Source: CBDFKY01 sp965248995
Lineage (GTDB): Bacteria; Pseudomonadota; Alphaproteobacteria; Rickettsiales; UBA998
NCBI GenBank assembly: GCA_965248995.1
Contig: CBDFKY010000008.1
Span: forward strand, 1 to 16,208
Direction: 5' to 3'
Length of the DNA stretch: 16,208 nucleotides
Positions 1-6,076 of this stretch are shown here, one piece after another. How positions within the stretch are numbered: position 1 is the stretch's first letter; the number at the start of each line of letters is the position of its first letter. The position numbers and the translations under genes were made by a program. The notes under the pieces were generated by a model. It was not told the origin of the DNA, did no database searches, and saw only the letters and a program-made list of their open reading frames with translations.

Positions 1-1
1 G

Positions 2-109
2 TTGGTAGAAGAATTGCCAGAATTAAGATCCGATGAATTACGTAAAGCTATTAGCTGGGAACATACAGTGCAGAAAATACAAACTGATGGATATCAGCAC
101 GGCGCATAA
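2..109 (+). CDS. C-terminal end of an unrecognised protein (partial)
   Basis: The window opens inside a plus-strand reading frame that runs 35 codons to TAA at 107-109 and ends ...KIQTDGYQHGA. The stretch is charged and reads like a normal soluble protein end, but it is too short to assign to a family. It is convergent with the dipZ gene, with about 87 bases between them in which I see no clear terminator. A competing minus-strand frame (GTG at 185 down to TAA at 51-53, 44 codons, containing RGETLNWLDELISAL) covers much of the same bases and also looks protein-like. Only one is likely to be real. The plus-strand reading is preferred because it continues off the window edge and needs no isolated GTG start. 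Confidence 0.35.
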   Translation: MVEELPELRSDELRKAISWEHTVQKIQTDGYQHGA

Positions 110-196
110 ATATAGTTCCTACCGATTGTAGGGCACTAATAAGTTCATCAAGCCAGTTCAAAGTTTCCCCACGCTGGTGCACCACTCATAATACGT

Positions 197-1843
197 TTAA
201 GAACCAAACGTGAAAGCATACGCCTCAAGGCCTGGCCCGTCGGCGGTGATGTCCAGTACGCCCTCTTTTACCCCATGCTGATCCACCAGTTCATAAAGCG
301 TCTGATGACCCACGGTCACGGTACTTTCCCGCACGTTTTTTCCCGCATTCGCCGGAGTTAATTTCTCCCCGTTCAGCGTCAGCGTGGCATGCACGGGTTT
401 ACCGTCCGCGGTGCCAAGCACCAGAAACACCTTGCCGCTGGTGAAATGCAGGCGCAAGATCGCATTCGCGGCATCCGATGTGAGGCGTTCGCCCGATTCC
501 TTCCACTGGCCTTGCAGCGCCCAGTGATGGAGCGGCAAGGTTGCCGGAAACTGGTAATCCATATTCTGGCTTTCGGAAAGTTCAGGCGTGCCGTCGTAAC
601 GTTCGGCCCGATCGGTACCAAGATAGGTTTCCGGCGTCTGACCGGCGCTGATGACGGGAGTTTCCGGCTTGGCCGCCGCGCTGCCGTCCAGCCCCAGCAG
701 GTTGCGGATATTTGCTTCCGTTTCGCCGTAATTTCCCTCACCGAAATGCGTGTAAACCACCTGGCCTTCCTTGTTAATCAGGTAATGCGCCGGCCAGTAT
801 TGATTGTGGAAGTTCGTCCAGGTGTCCAGATGGTTATCCATCGCTACCGGATAGGTGATGCCATGCGTTTTGAGCGCCGCTTCCACGTTGGCCTGATTCT
901 TCTCAAACTCGAATTCCGGCGCATGCACACCGATAATCACCAGCCCTTTATCGCGGTAGGCCTTGTCCCACGCGGTGATGTAGGGCAGGGTGCGCACACA
1001 GTTGATGCAGGAATAGGTCCAGAAATCAATCAGTACGACCTTGCCTTTCAGTTCCTGCATGGTCAGCGGTTTGGAATTCAGCCAGGCGCTGATACCGGCG
1101 AATTCCGGGGCGGGGTAGGGGTTCGGCAACGCGTCCTGCAAGCCTGCCGAGGTGGCCGCTGGCGCAGTTGGTCTGGGTGCAAGCAACGCAGTCGCATCGC
1201 CGCCGCTGGCAATAAACGCCACCGCCAGCAGGATTAGCACGGCGATGCCTTTGCGCAATCCTTCCGTATGCCGTGTTAAAAAGCCAAGTTTTTTCATAAG
1301 TTTTCTCCCTGTAAGTGCAATAATCAGCATCGGAATACCGGCACCAAAGGCAAAAGCCGCCACCACGAACAGAGCGCTGCCGCCGGATTCCTGCCGGATC
1401 ACCTGCACCAGCACCGCCGCCAGAATGGGGCCCGCGCACGGCGTCCATACCGCGCCGATCAGGGCACCGATTACCACGCCGCTGCCGAACCCGCCCTGCG
1501 CACCGGAAGATAATGTTCCCCCCACATTGGCGAAACGCTGGGTGAGGGCGCTGAAGCGCTCCGACAAGGTTTTGGAAAGCATCACCAGCCCAAGCAGTGC
1601 CAGTAGGATAAGCGAGAAATTCTTCAGGCTGTCCGGCGAAATGCCGAGTGTGAGGACGATGGAGCGCGACAGCATGGCAAACGCGGTGAACGCGATAACG
1701 AAGCCGGTGATAATCCCGAACGGGCGCTTCCTGCCGCCGTCAACCGAGGTGCCAAGCACGAGCGGCAGCACGGGCAGAATACATGGGGAGGCGATCAGCG
1801 CCATGCCTTCCGCGAAGGAAAGCCCGACATCAACGAGGTTCAT
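197..1843 (-). CDS. dipZ: DipZ-type thiol-disulfide protein: CcdA-like membrane domain, thioredoxin-like domain, C-terminal DipZ domain
   Basis: A 548-aa three-part protein. Residues 1-215 form a CcdA/DsbD-beta-like membrane domain with two conserved cysteine motifs, SPCILPVLP (Cys21) and WTPCAGP (Cys136), which in this family carry electrons from cytosolic thioredoxin across the membrane. Residues 245-385 are a periplasmic TlpA-like thioredoxin fold with FWTYSCINC (Cys279, Cys282), the form seen in DipZ proteins such as mycobacterial DipZ. Residues about 400-548 match the beta-rich domain that follows the thioredoxin fold in DipZ, with ETYLGTDRAERY at its start. The start codon lies six bases after the upstream msrB stop, and an AAGGA ribosome site overlaps that stop, so the two are probably translationally coupled. 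As last gene of the msr operon it is the obvious electron donor for the exported MsrB. Function is inferred from domains and context. Confidence 0.93.
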   Translation of the reverse strand: MNLVDVGLSFAEGMALIASPCILPVLPLVLGTSVDGGRKRPFGIITGFVIAFTAFAMLSRSIVLTLGISPDSLKNFSLILLALLGLVMLSKTLSERFSALTQRFANVGGTLSSGAQGGFGSGVVIGALIGAVWTPCAGPILAAVLVQVIRQESGGSALFVVAAFAFGAGIPMLIIALTGRKLMKKLGFLTRHTEGLRKGIAVLILLAVAFIASGGDATALLAPRPTAPAATSAGLQDALPNPYPAPEFAGISAWLNSKPLTMQELKGKVVLIDFWTYSCINCVRTLPYITAWDKAYRDKGLVIIGVHAPEFEFEKNQANVEAALKTHGITYPVAMDNHLDTWTNFHNQYWPAHYLINKEGQVVYTHFGEGNYGETEANIRNLLGLDGSAAAKPETPVISAGQTPETYLGTDRAERYDGTPELSESQNMDYQFPATLPLHHWALQGQWKESGERLTSDAANAILRLHFTSGKVFLVLGTADGKPVHATLTLNGEKLTPANAGKNVRESTVTVGHQTLYELVDQHGVKEGVLDITADGPGLEAYAFTFGS

Positions 1844-1849
1844 ACGATA

Positions 1850-2371
1850 TTATCCTTTTGGAGTGAAGGTAAGCACGGCGCCATTATTGCAATAGCGTAG
1901 GCCGGTTGGCTGCGGCCCGTCATCGAACACATGGCCGTGATGGCCGCCGCAGCGGGCGCAATGATATTCGGTGCGGGGAAGGAGCAGCATATAATCTTTC
2001 TTGGTCTGCAGGTGGCCAGGGATCGCGTTGAAGAAACTGGGCCAGCCGGTGCCGGAATCATATTTGAAGGTAGAGGGGAACAGCGGCAGGCCACAACCCA
2101 GACACGCAAAGACGCCTTCGCGGTGCTCATTTAGCAGCGGACTGGTGAAAGCGGACTCCGTGCCGGCTTTGCGCAAAATCCCGTATTGCTGTACCGTCAG
2201 TTTCGCTTTCCACTCGGCGGGACTGAGATGGAGCGGCTCTATATCGGAGGGCTGCAGCGCCGGTGCTGGTGTTTCCGCCTGCGCGTAGGATGCGCCCCCC
2301 TTCAGGCAGGAAAGCAATGCTAATCCGGCCATTCCTCTTACGGTAAATTTCATAAAATCCCTGCGTTCCAT
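1850..2371 (-). CDS. msrB: Tat-exported, zinc-type peptide-methionine (R)-S-oxide reductase MsrB
   Basis: A 173-aa MsrB that reduces methionine-R-sulfoxide in proteins. The N-terminus carries a twin-arginine signal (ERRDFMK, residues 2-8), a hydrophobic stretch and an AQA site near residues 30-32, so it is probably sent folded to the periplasm. LLSC at 19-22 could instead be a poor lipobox. Zinc ligands are Cys90/Cys93 (CLGC) and Cys138/Cys141 (CARC). The catalytic cysteine is Cys161 in RYCNN. The usual resolving cysteine of the G-C-GWPSF motif is Thr here (GTGWPSF), and no other spare cysteine lies in the mature part, so this looks like a 1-Cys enzyme needing direct reduction, plausibly by DipZ next door. 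An AGGGGA ribosome site overlaps the msrA stop, and the twin arginines support the first ATG over the one six codons on. Confidence 0.93.
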   Translation of the reverse strand: MERRDFMKFTVRGMAGLALLSCLKGGASYAQAETPAPALQPSDIEPLHLSPAEWKAKLTVQQYGILRKAGTESAFTSPLLNEHREGVFACLGCGLPLFPSTFKYDSGTGWPSFFNAIPGHLQTKKDYMLLLPRTEYHCARCGGHHGHVFDDGPQPTGLRYCNNGAVLTFTPKG

Positions 2372-2383
2372 AGATATTTTCCC

Positions 2384-2872
2384 CTATAATTTCCAGTTTG
2401 GCCGTGCGAAATGGCAGGTATAGCCACTCGGGTAGCGTTGCAGATAATCCTGATGATACGCTTCCGCCGGATGGAAAATGGCGGCTGGCACCACTTCCGT
2501 CACCACTTTGCCAGGCCAGCGGCCCGACGCATTGACGCGGGCAATCACTTCCTCCGCCGCTTGTTTCTGTACATCGTTTAGCGTGAAAATGGCGGAGCGG
2601 TACGACGTGCCGACATCATTGCCCTGCCGGTTCTTCGTGGTCGGGTCATGAATCTGGAACAGATATTCCAGCAGCGCAGTGTAGGTAATACGCGCCGGAT
2701 CGTAAGCGATCTCAATCGCCTCGGCATGACCGGCATGACGCTCGTAAGTAGGGTTCGGCTCGCTGCCACCGGTATAACCGACGGTCGTATCCACCACCCC
2801 GTCCAGAGTGCGGAACAGTTCCTCCATTCCCCAGAAACAGCCGCCCGCAAAAATCGCTTTCTCAACACTCAT
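2384..2872 (-). CDS. msrA: Peptide-methionine (S)-S-oxide reductase MsrA
   Basis: A 162-aa enzyme that reduces the S epimer of methionine sulfoxide, free or in proteins. The catalytic motif GGCFWG sits at residues 10-15 with nucleophile Cys12. The later family motifs GYTGG, YERHAGHAE and HDPTT are all present, and a candidate resolving cysteine (Cys153, in SGYTCHF) lies near the C-terminus. There is no signal peptide, so it acts in the cytosol. The ATG is preceded by AAGGAG at good spacing, overlapping the end of the upstream msrB, with only three bases between the genes. The gene is complete and of normal length for short MsrA proteins. It pairs with the two MsrB proteins of this operon to cover both sulfoxide epimers in the cytosol. 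Confidence 0.97.
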   Translation of the reverse strand: MSVEKAIFAGGCFWGMEELFRTLDGVVDTTVGYTGGSEPNPTYERHAGHAEAIEIAYDPARITYTALLEYLFQIHDPTTKNRQGNDVGTSYRSAIFTLNDVQKQAAEEVIARVNASGRWPGKVVTEVVPAAIFHPAEAYHQDYLQRYPSGYTCHFARPNWKL

Positions 2873-2875
2873 AAT

Positions 2876-3325
2876 TTACTCCTTGAACAATGCAGCAAAC
2901 TGGCCGTAGCCTTCTTTCTCCAGATCCTCTTTCGCAATAAAGCGAAGGGATGCGGAATTGATGCAGTAACGCAGTCCCGTCTCCGCGGGTCCGTCATTAA
3001 ACACATGCCCCAGATGCGAATCAGCATTGACGGAACGTACTTCCGTGCGCGCCATGCCGTGCGAGACATCACGTTTCTCCGCCACGTTCTCACCCACCAG
3101 CGGACGGCTGAAGCTCGGCCAGCCGGTGCCGGAATCGAACTTATCCAGTGAGGAAAACAGCGGTTCACCAGAGACGATGTCCACGTAAATTCCGGCGCGT
3201 TTATTGTCATGATACGCATTGCGAAACGGCGGCTCGGTGCCGCAGGCCTGCGTGACGTGGTATTGCAGCTCGCTCAGATGTTCTAGCGGTTTGGAACCGG
3301 TGGATGATGGTTTGGACGTGGTCAT
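2876..3325 (-). CDS. msrB: Cytosolic peptide-methionine (R)-S-oxide reductase MsrB lacking the zinc site
   Basis: A 149-aa MsrB and first gene of the msr operon. The catalytic motif RYCIN (Cys121) and the fold motifs GTEPPF, SGEPLF, GTGWPSF and HLGHVFNDGP are present. Both CxxC zinc pairs are replaced (IVSGE and VNADS), as in the metal-free MsrB domains found in MsrA-MsrB fusion proteins. Only two cysteines exist, Cys28 and Cys121. Cys28, in TQACGTEPPF, lies where some MsrBs carry an alternative resolving cysteine, so a Cys28-Cys121 disulfide is plausible. There is no signal peptide. The start is fixed by an AAGGAGG ribosome site just upstream. It shares the operon with a very different zinc-type, exported MsrB, so the two are not recent duplicates. 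Confidence 0.95.
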   Translation of the reverse strand: MTTSKPSSTGSKPLEHLSELQYHVTQACGTEPPFRNAYHDNKRAGIYVDIVSGEPLFSSLDKFDSGTGWPSFSRPLVGENVAEKRDVSHGMARTEVRSVNADSHLGHVFNDGPAETGLRYCINSASLRFIAKEDLEKEGYGQFAALFKE

Positions 3326-3334
3326 ACTCCCTCC

Positions 3335-3362
3335 TTGTGATTTATGCTTATGTCTATATAGT
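3335..3362 (+). promoter_or_regulatory. Candidate housekeeping promoter for the ECF sigma gene
   Basis: TTGTGA (3335-3340), a 16-base spacer and TATAGT (3357-3362) resemble a sigma-70 promoter (4/6 and 5/6 matches) pointing at the sigma gene. Transcription would start near 3369, leaving about 44 untranslated bases before the ATG at 3413. It overlaps the ribosome-binding region of the divergent msr operon. It is a weak call based on sequence resemblance only. Confidence 0.3.
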
Positions 3363-3394
3363 GCAAGACCATATTGTTTCCATGTACCTTATTA

Positions 3395-3421
3395 TTCGCA
3401 TCCCTTGTCCCTATGGTTACA
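3395..3421 (-). promoter_or_regulatory. SigF/ECF16-type promoter candidate driving the msr-dipZ operon
   Basis: On the minus strand, TGTAACC (3415-3421) is followed by exactly 16 bases and then CGAA (3395-3398, with T at 3394). This equals GTAACC-N16-CGAA, which I recall as the promoter of Caulobacter crescentus SigF, the sigma factor paired with the DUF1109 protein NrsF. The adjacent genes are exactly such a pair. Transcription would start about 60 bases before the msrB start. The -35 element overlaps the sigma start codon. The match is direct; recognition by this sigma factor is inference. Confidence 0.65.
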
Positions 3422-3970
3422 TCGTCAGATAAATATGCGGAACTGACGGCCTGGTTCATGGCCGGAATGGGCGGGGACAGCGTCGCCTATGCACGTTTCC
3501 TGCGGGCGATCACACCGCTTTTGCGCAGGGCCACGCGGCGCAAGCTCCAGGAAAGCGATGCGGAAGACGTGGTGCAGGAGATTCTGGTTTCCATCCATAA
3601 AGCCCGCCATACCTATGACGGCACCCGTCCACTCATTCCCTGGATCATGGCGATCGCGCAGTTTCGCATTACCGATCAGTTGCGCAAATATTATGCGCAT
3701 GCCCGCTATGAAACGGTGGATGTGGAAACGATGGCCGACTCACTTCCCGATGTAACCATTTCCCATGAAGACAACGAATCCATAGAAGCATTGCTTGAAC
3801 ATGTCCCCGAGCGGGAGAAACGGATTTTAACCATGTTACATATGGAAGGCTATACGGCGAAGGAAACAGGCGCAAGGATGGGCATGAATGAATCCGCCGT
3901 GAAGGTGGCGGCGCACCGTGCCATTAAAAAGATTCGCGCAGCTTTCGGAGGGGCGCATGGATACGAATGA
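3413..3970 (+). CDS. ECF RNA polymerase sigma factor, SigF/ECF16-like
   Basis: A 185-aa extracytoplasmic-function sigma factor. Region 2 spans about residues 25-95 and includes the core-binding and -10 segments DAEDVVQEI and RPLIPWIMAIAQFRITDQLR. Region 4 (about 125-180) has the helix-turn-helix YTAKETGARMGMNESAVKVA. The ATG at 3413 is chosen because a longer reading (TTG at 3374) adds unconserved residues and neither start has a clear ribosome site. The gene overlaps its anti-sigma gene by 14 bases and is divergent from the msr-dipZ operon, which carries a matching promoter motif. The likely job is to activate methionine-sulfoxide repair when the membrane anti-sigma factor is oxidised or otherwise released. 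Sigma identity is certain; the regulon and trigger are inferred. Confidence 0.9.
   Translation: MVTSSDKYAELTAWFMAGMGGDSVAYARFLRAITPLLRRATRRKLQESDAEDVVQEILVSIHKARHTYDGTRPLIPWIMAIAQFRITDQLRKYYAHARYETVDVETMADSLPDVTISHEDNESIEALLEHVPEREKRILTMLHMEGYTAKETGARMGMNESAVKVAAHRAIKKIRAAFGGAHGYE
3751..3778 (+). promoter_or_regulatory. Intragenic SigF-like motif, possible internal promoter for the anti-sigma gene
   Basis: Within the sigma coding sequence, TGTAACC (3751-3757) is followed by 17 bases and CGAA (3775-3778, then T), one base longer in spacing than the motif before the msr operon. It points toward the anti-sigma gene 180 bases on. It could be chance, since these bases encode protein. Confidence 0.22.
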
Positions 3971-4604
3971 GTTGATCGCTTCCCTCAGTGGAGACGCCTT
4001 GCCGAAGCGCAAATCCCTGCCTGCTTTTTCAAAAAATATGGGGGGGCTGGCATTGATTGCCTGCGTTTACGCGGCGCTTATCCAGTGGCATCTGGGCTTG
4101 CGTGCCGATCTGGCCGCCGCGCTGATGCGCCCGTTCTACGCCGCGGAAATCGCCTTGCTGGCGCTGCTGGCGCTTACCTCGCTCTGCGGTGCCGTGGTGG
4201 CGATGGTTCCGGATGGCTATAACAAACCGCTGCTTGGCCGCCTGCCGTATTTCTCGGCGATGATGCTGGCTGCTTTTTTAGGGCTGCGGGCTGTGCTGGA
4301 CGTTCAAGTTGGAGAAGTGCTTCCAGGCGGCAAAGTGCATGGCATGGAATGCGCGCTCTGTATCGCCAGTGTCGCGCTGATTCCTTCCGCCTGCCTGTTT
4401 TACTGGCAACGGCGAGGCGCCACGGTGCACCCCTTGCAAGCAGGAGCCTCAGCCGTGCTGGCCTCTACCGCCATCGGCTGCCTGACGCTCCGGCTGGCAG
4501 AAGCCAATGATTCGTTTTCCCACTTGGTGACATGGCATTACGCACCGACGCTGCTGTTTGCGACGCTCGGTGCATGGGCGGGAAAATGGCTGCTGAAATG
4601 GTAG
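3957..4604 (+). CDS. nrsF: NrsF/DUF1109-family membrane anti-sigma factor
   Basis: A 215-aa protein with a short cytosolic N-terminus (MDTNELIASLSGD) and about six hydrophobic segments from residue 28 onward, the layout of DUF1109 proteins such as Caulobacter NrsF that hold their ECF sigma factor at the inner membrane. Cysteines suited to redox or metal sensing include Cys132, Cys135 and Cys146, and Cys175. Cys175 is followed by a D...H...WH pattern (Asp185, His189, Trp193-His194) typical of the family. The start at 3957 overlaps the sigma gene by 14 bases and follows a GGAGG ribosome site; an upstream in-frame start at 3918 would lie deep in the sigma gene. The stop lies one base from the convergent dusB stop. 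The gene symbol is by family resemblance. Confidence 0.82.
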   Translation: MDTNELIASLSGDALPKRKSLPAFSKNMGGLALIACVYAALIQWHLGLRADLAAALMRPFYAAEIALLALLALTSLCGAVVAMVPDGYNKPLLGRLPYFSAMMLAAFLGLRAVLDVQVGEVLPGGKVHGMECALCIASVALIPSACLFYWQRRGATVHPLQAGASAVLASTAIGCLTLRLAEANDSFSHLVTWHYAPTLLFATLGAWAGKWLLKW

Positions 4605-4605
4605 T

Positions 4606-5634
4606 TTAGGCGGCGGCGTTAAGGAAAGGAGCCGCATCCGTATCCAGATGCCGTGCATAAAACACCCGCAGCGCTTCTCTGGCGGCATCCTCATTCACAA
4701 TCTGGTTGAAGGCATGGCGGAACTCGGCAGAGCCGTGTAGGCCGCTGGTGTACCAGCCGATATGCTTGCGGGCGATGCGGATACCGCCGTCACTGCCATA
4801 CGTATGCAGTATGTCGTCGAAATGCTCGCACATACCCTCATATTGCTCGGAAAGTGAGGGCAGGGCTGTTGCTTCCCCTGTCGTCAGGCGGGCGATGGCA
4901 GCCGCCGGAAACCATGGACGGCCATATGAGCCGCGCCCGATCATGATGCCGTCCGCGCCGGATTGCATGAGCGCAGCTTCCGCATCCTCCAGCGTGTTGA
5001 TGTCGCCATTCGCAATAACCGGCAGGGAAATGGCCTCTTTCACGGAGCGGATGAATCCCCAGTCGGCATGGCCTTTATACATCTGGCAGCGTGTGCGGCC
5101 ATGCACCGTAATCATTTTTATGCCGGCTTCCTCGGCAATACGCGCCAGCTTCGGGGCGTTCAGGCTGCTGTGATCCCACCCCATGCGCATTTTCAGGGTA
5201 ACGGGAATGGAAACCGCTTTGGCGGTCGCTTCCAGGATTTTTCCTGCCAGCACTTCATCACGCATCAGCGCCGAACCGGCAAAACCGTTCACCACTTTTT
5301 TGACCGGACAGCCGAAATTAATGTCGATAATATCCGCACCCAGATCTTCATTCAGCTTGGCCGCTTCCGCCATGACCTCCGGCTCGCATCCGGCCAGTTG
5401 CACCGCCATCGGGTATTCCATCTTGTCCCGCGCCGCCATACGCAACGAGTTGCGTGTCTGCAGGATCATGGCGCGGGAGGCAATCATCTCCGAGACCACC
5501 ATCCCCACCCCATACCGCTTCACCTGCTTGCGGAAGGGTAGGTCGGAAACACCCGTCATAGGGGCGAGGATAACCGGCGTGGCGACCGTGATATTCCCGA
5601 TCTGGATAGGTTTTAAGGCGGAAGGTTGCATCAT
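4606..5634 (-). CDS. dusB: tRNA-dihydrouridine synthase DusB (NifR3 family)
   Basis: A 342-aa flavoenzyme that reduces uridine to dihydrouridine in tRNA using NADPH. The N-terminal TIM-barrel shows APMTGVSDLPFR, then the signature DINFGCP with catalytic Cys109 followed by KKVVNGFAGSALM, then KMRMGWD, TVHGRTR, ANGDI and GIMIGRGSYGRPW for FMN and substrate binding. The C-terminal helical tRNA-binding part contains RKHIGWY. Two adjacent ATG codons (5634 and 5631) compete. No ribosome site precedes them, and the promoter spacing suggests a leaderless message starting at the second. In many alphaproteobacteria this gene precedes ntrBC and is divergent from ispDF; here ispDF is nearby and divergent, but a sigma/anti-sigma pair, not ntrBC, follows. 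Confidence 0.96.
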   Translation of the reverse strand: MMQPSALKPIQIGNITVATPVILAPMTGVSDLPFRKQVKRYGVGMVVSEMIASRAMILQTRNSLRMAARDKMEYPMAVQLAGCEPEVMAEAAKLNEDLGADIIDINFGCPVKKVVNGFAGSALMRDEVLAGKILEATAKAVSIPVTLKMRMGWDHSSLNAPKLARIAEEAGIKMITVHGRTRCQMYKGHADWGFIRSVKEAISLPVIANGDINTLEDAEAALMQSGADGIMIGRGSYGRPWFPAAAIARLTTGEATALPSLSEQYEGMCEHFDDILHTYGSDGGIRIARKHIGWYTSGLHGSAEFRHAFNQIVNEDAAREALRVFYARHLDTDAAPFLNAAA

Positions 5635-5637
5635 GCG

Positions 5638-5666
5638 ATCATATCGGCGAAAGACCCTTATGTAAA
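5638..5666 (-). promoter_or_regulatory. Sigma-70-like promoter of dusB, apparently giving a leaderless transcript
   Basis: Minus-strand TTTACA (5661-5666), a 17-base spacer and TATGAT (5638-5643) match the -35 and -10 consensus at 5/6 each. The -10 ends only three bases before the first ATG, so a start site at the normal distance falls on the A of the second ATG (5631). No Shine-Dalgarno sequence is present. Confidence 0.6.
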
Positions 5667-5741
5667 GAAATAGCGTTTTTTATGAAAAGCGGTTGTCTGG
5701 AGGTTAAAGTTTCTTTAGTGTACGAACAGTTTTTTTCGCTA

Positions 5742-5762
5742 TAGCAATTCTTCTTATTGCTA
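5742..5762. promoter_or_regulatory. Inverted repeat TAGCAAT-N7-ATTGCTA, candidate operator
   Basis: A perfect 7-bp inverted repeat with a 7-base spacer lies 45 bases before the XRE-like gene and overlaps the upstream edge of its extended -10 element. The size and placement suit a dimeric helix-turn-helix repressor acting on its own promoter. As RNA it could also form a small hairpin, but no T-run follows, so it is not a terminator. Confidence 0.45.
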
Positions 5763-5766
5763 CAAT
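5758..5766 (+). promoter_or_regulatory. Extended -10 promoter element for the XRE-like gene
   Basis: TGC-TACAAT fits an extended -10 (TGn plus a 5/6 match to TATAAT), which needs little or no -35. A start near 5773 leaves about 35 untranslated bases before the ATG at 5808, which has its own GAGG ribosome site. Confidence 0.4.
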
Positions 5767-5807
5767 TTCGATTGTTTCGCTCCGTGTCCATCTTTTCGAG
5801 GTATATA

Positions 5808-6050
5808 ATGGACTGGCATAATTTTTGTCAGGAAAACGGACTAGCGCTTACAGTTAAAACATTTAGGCAGTTTTACCGACTACCTAAAAATACCAAGTAT
5901 CTCACGCAAGGCGATTTAGCCGGTTTGCTGGAGTTGAATGCTTACACACATATTCAGCAATGGGAATCTGGGAAAGTGTCTCCTCCTCTTTATATCGGAC
6001 GGGTATTAAACGACCTGGTTGCCAAACGCTTAGTCGTTCCAGTTAAATAA
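5808..6050 (+). CDS. Small XRE-like helix-turn-helix protein
   Basis: An 80-aa protein. Residues about 32-65 (LTQGDLAGLLEL, then IQQWESGKVSPP) follow the XRE/Cro pattern of L(T/S)Q..LA..L...i..WE.G...P, so it probably binds DNA as a small regulator. The ATG at 5808 is chosen because GAGG lies six bases upstream; an in-frame TTG at 5757 would place the operator-like repeat inside the gene. Base use is AT-richer than in dusB and ispDF, hinting at later acquisition. It is followed immediately by a strong terminator whose stem begins in the stop codon, so it is a single-gene unit. Its targets are unknown; the inverted repeat over its own promoter suggests autoregulation. No toxin partner is visible nearby. 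Confidence 0.68.
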   Translation: MDWHNFCQENGLALTVKTFRQFYRLPKNTKYLTQGDLAGLLELNAYTHIQQWESGKVSPPLYIGRVLNDLVAKRLVVPVK

Positions 6051-6076
6051 CCAGCCTTAAAGGTTGGTTTTTTTTT
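6049..6076 (+). terminator. Rho-independent terminator after the XRE-like gene
   Basis: AACCAGCC (6049-6056) and GGTTGGTT (6062-6069) form an 8-bp stem with one G-U pair and a 5-base loop, running straight into a T-tract to 6076. The left arm begins within the TAA stop codon. Confidence 0.85.

Noticed and set aside
175..184. TGGTGCACCA perfect palindrome between the first gene end and dipZ.
   Set aside because: Ten bases with no loop or T-run; neither a terminator nor a convincing operator by itself.
51..185. Minus-strand 44-codon frame (GTG at 185) with RGETLNWLDELISAL, possibly a fragment of a larger enzyme.
   Set aside because: It has only an isolated GTG start directly after a stop, overlaps the plus-strand frame that continues off the window, and is too short to assign. 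Kept only as an alternative reading.
389..1237. Long plus-strand open frame of 282 codons opposite dipZ.
   Set aside because: It lies wholly antisense to a clear DipZ protein, has no ribosome site and has an unnatural composition; it is a by-product of GC-rich codon use.
3293..3319. GGAACC followed by CGT, resembling an alphaproteobacterial EcfG general-stress promoter on the plus strand before the sigma gene.
   Set aside because: The spacer is 18 bases, the -10 lacks GTT, and the bases encode the start of MsrB; likely chance.
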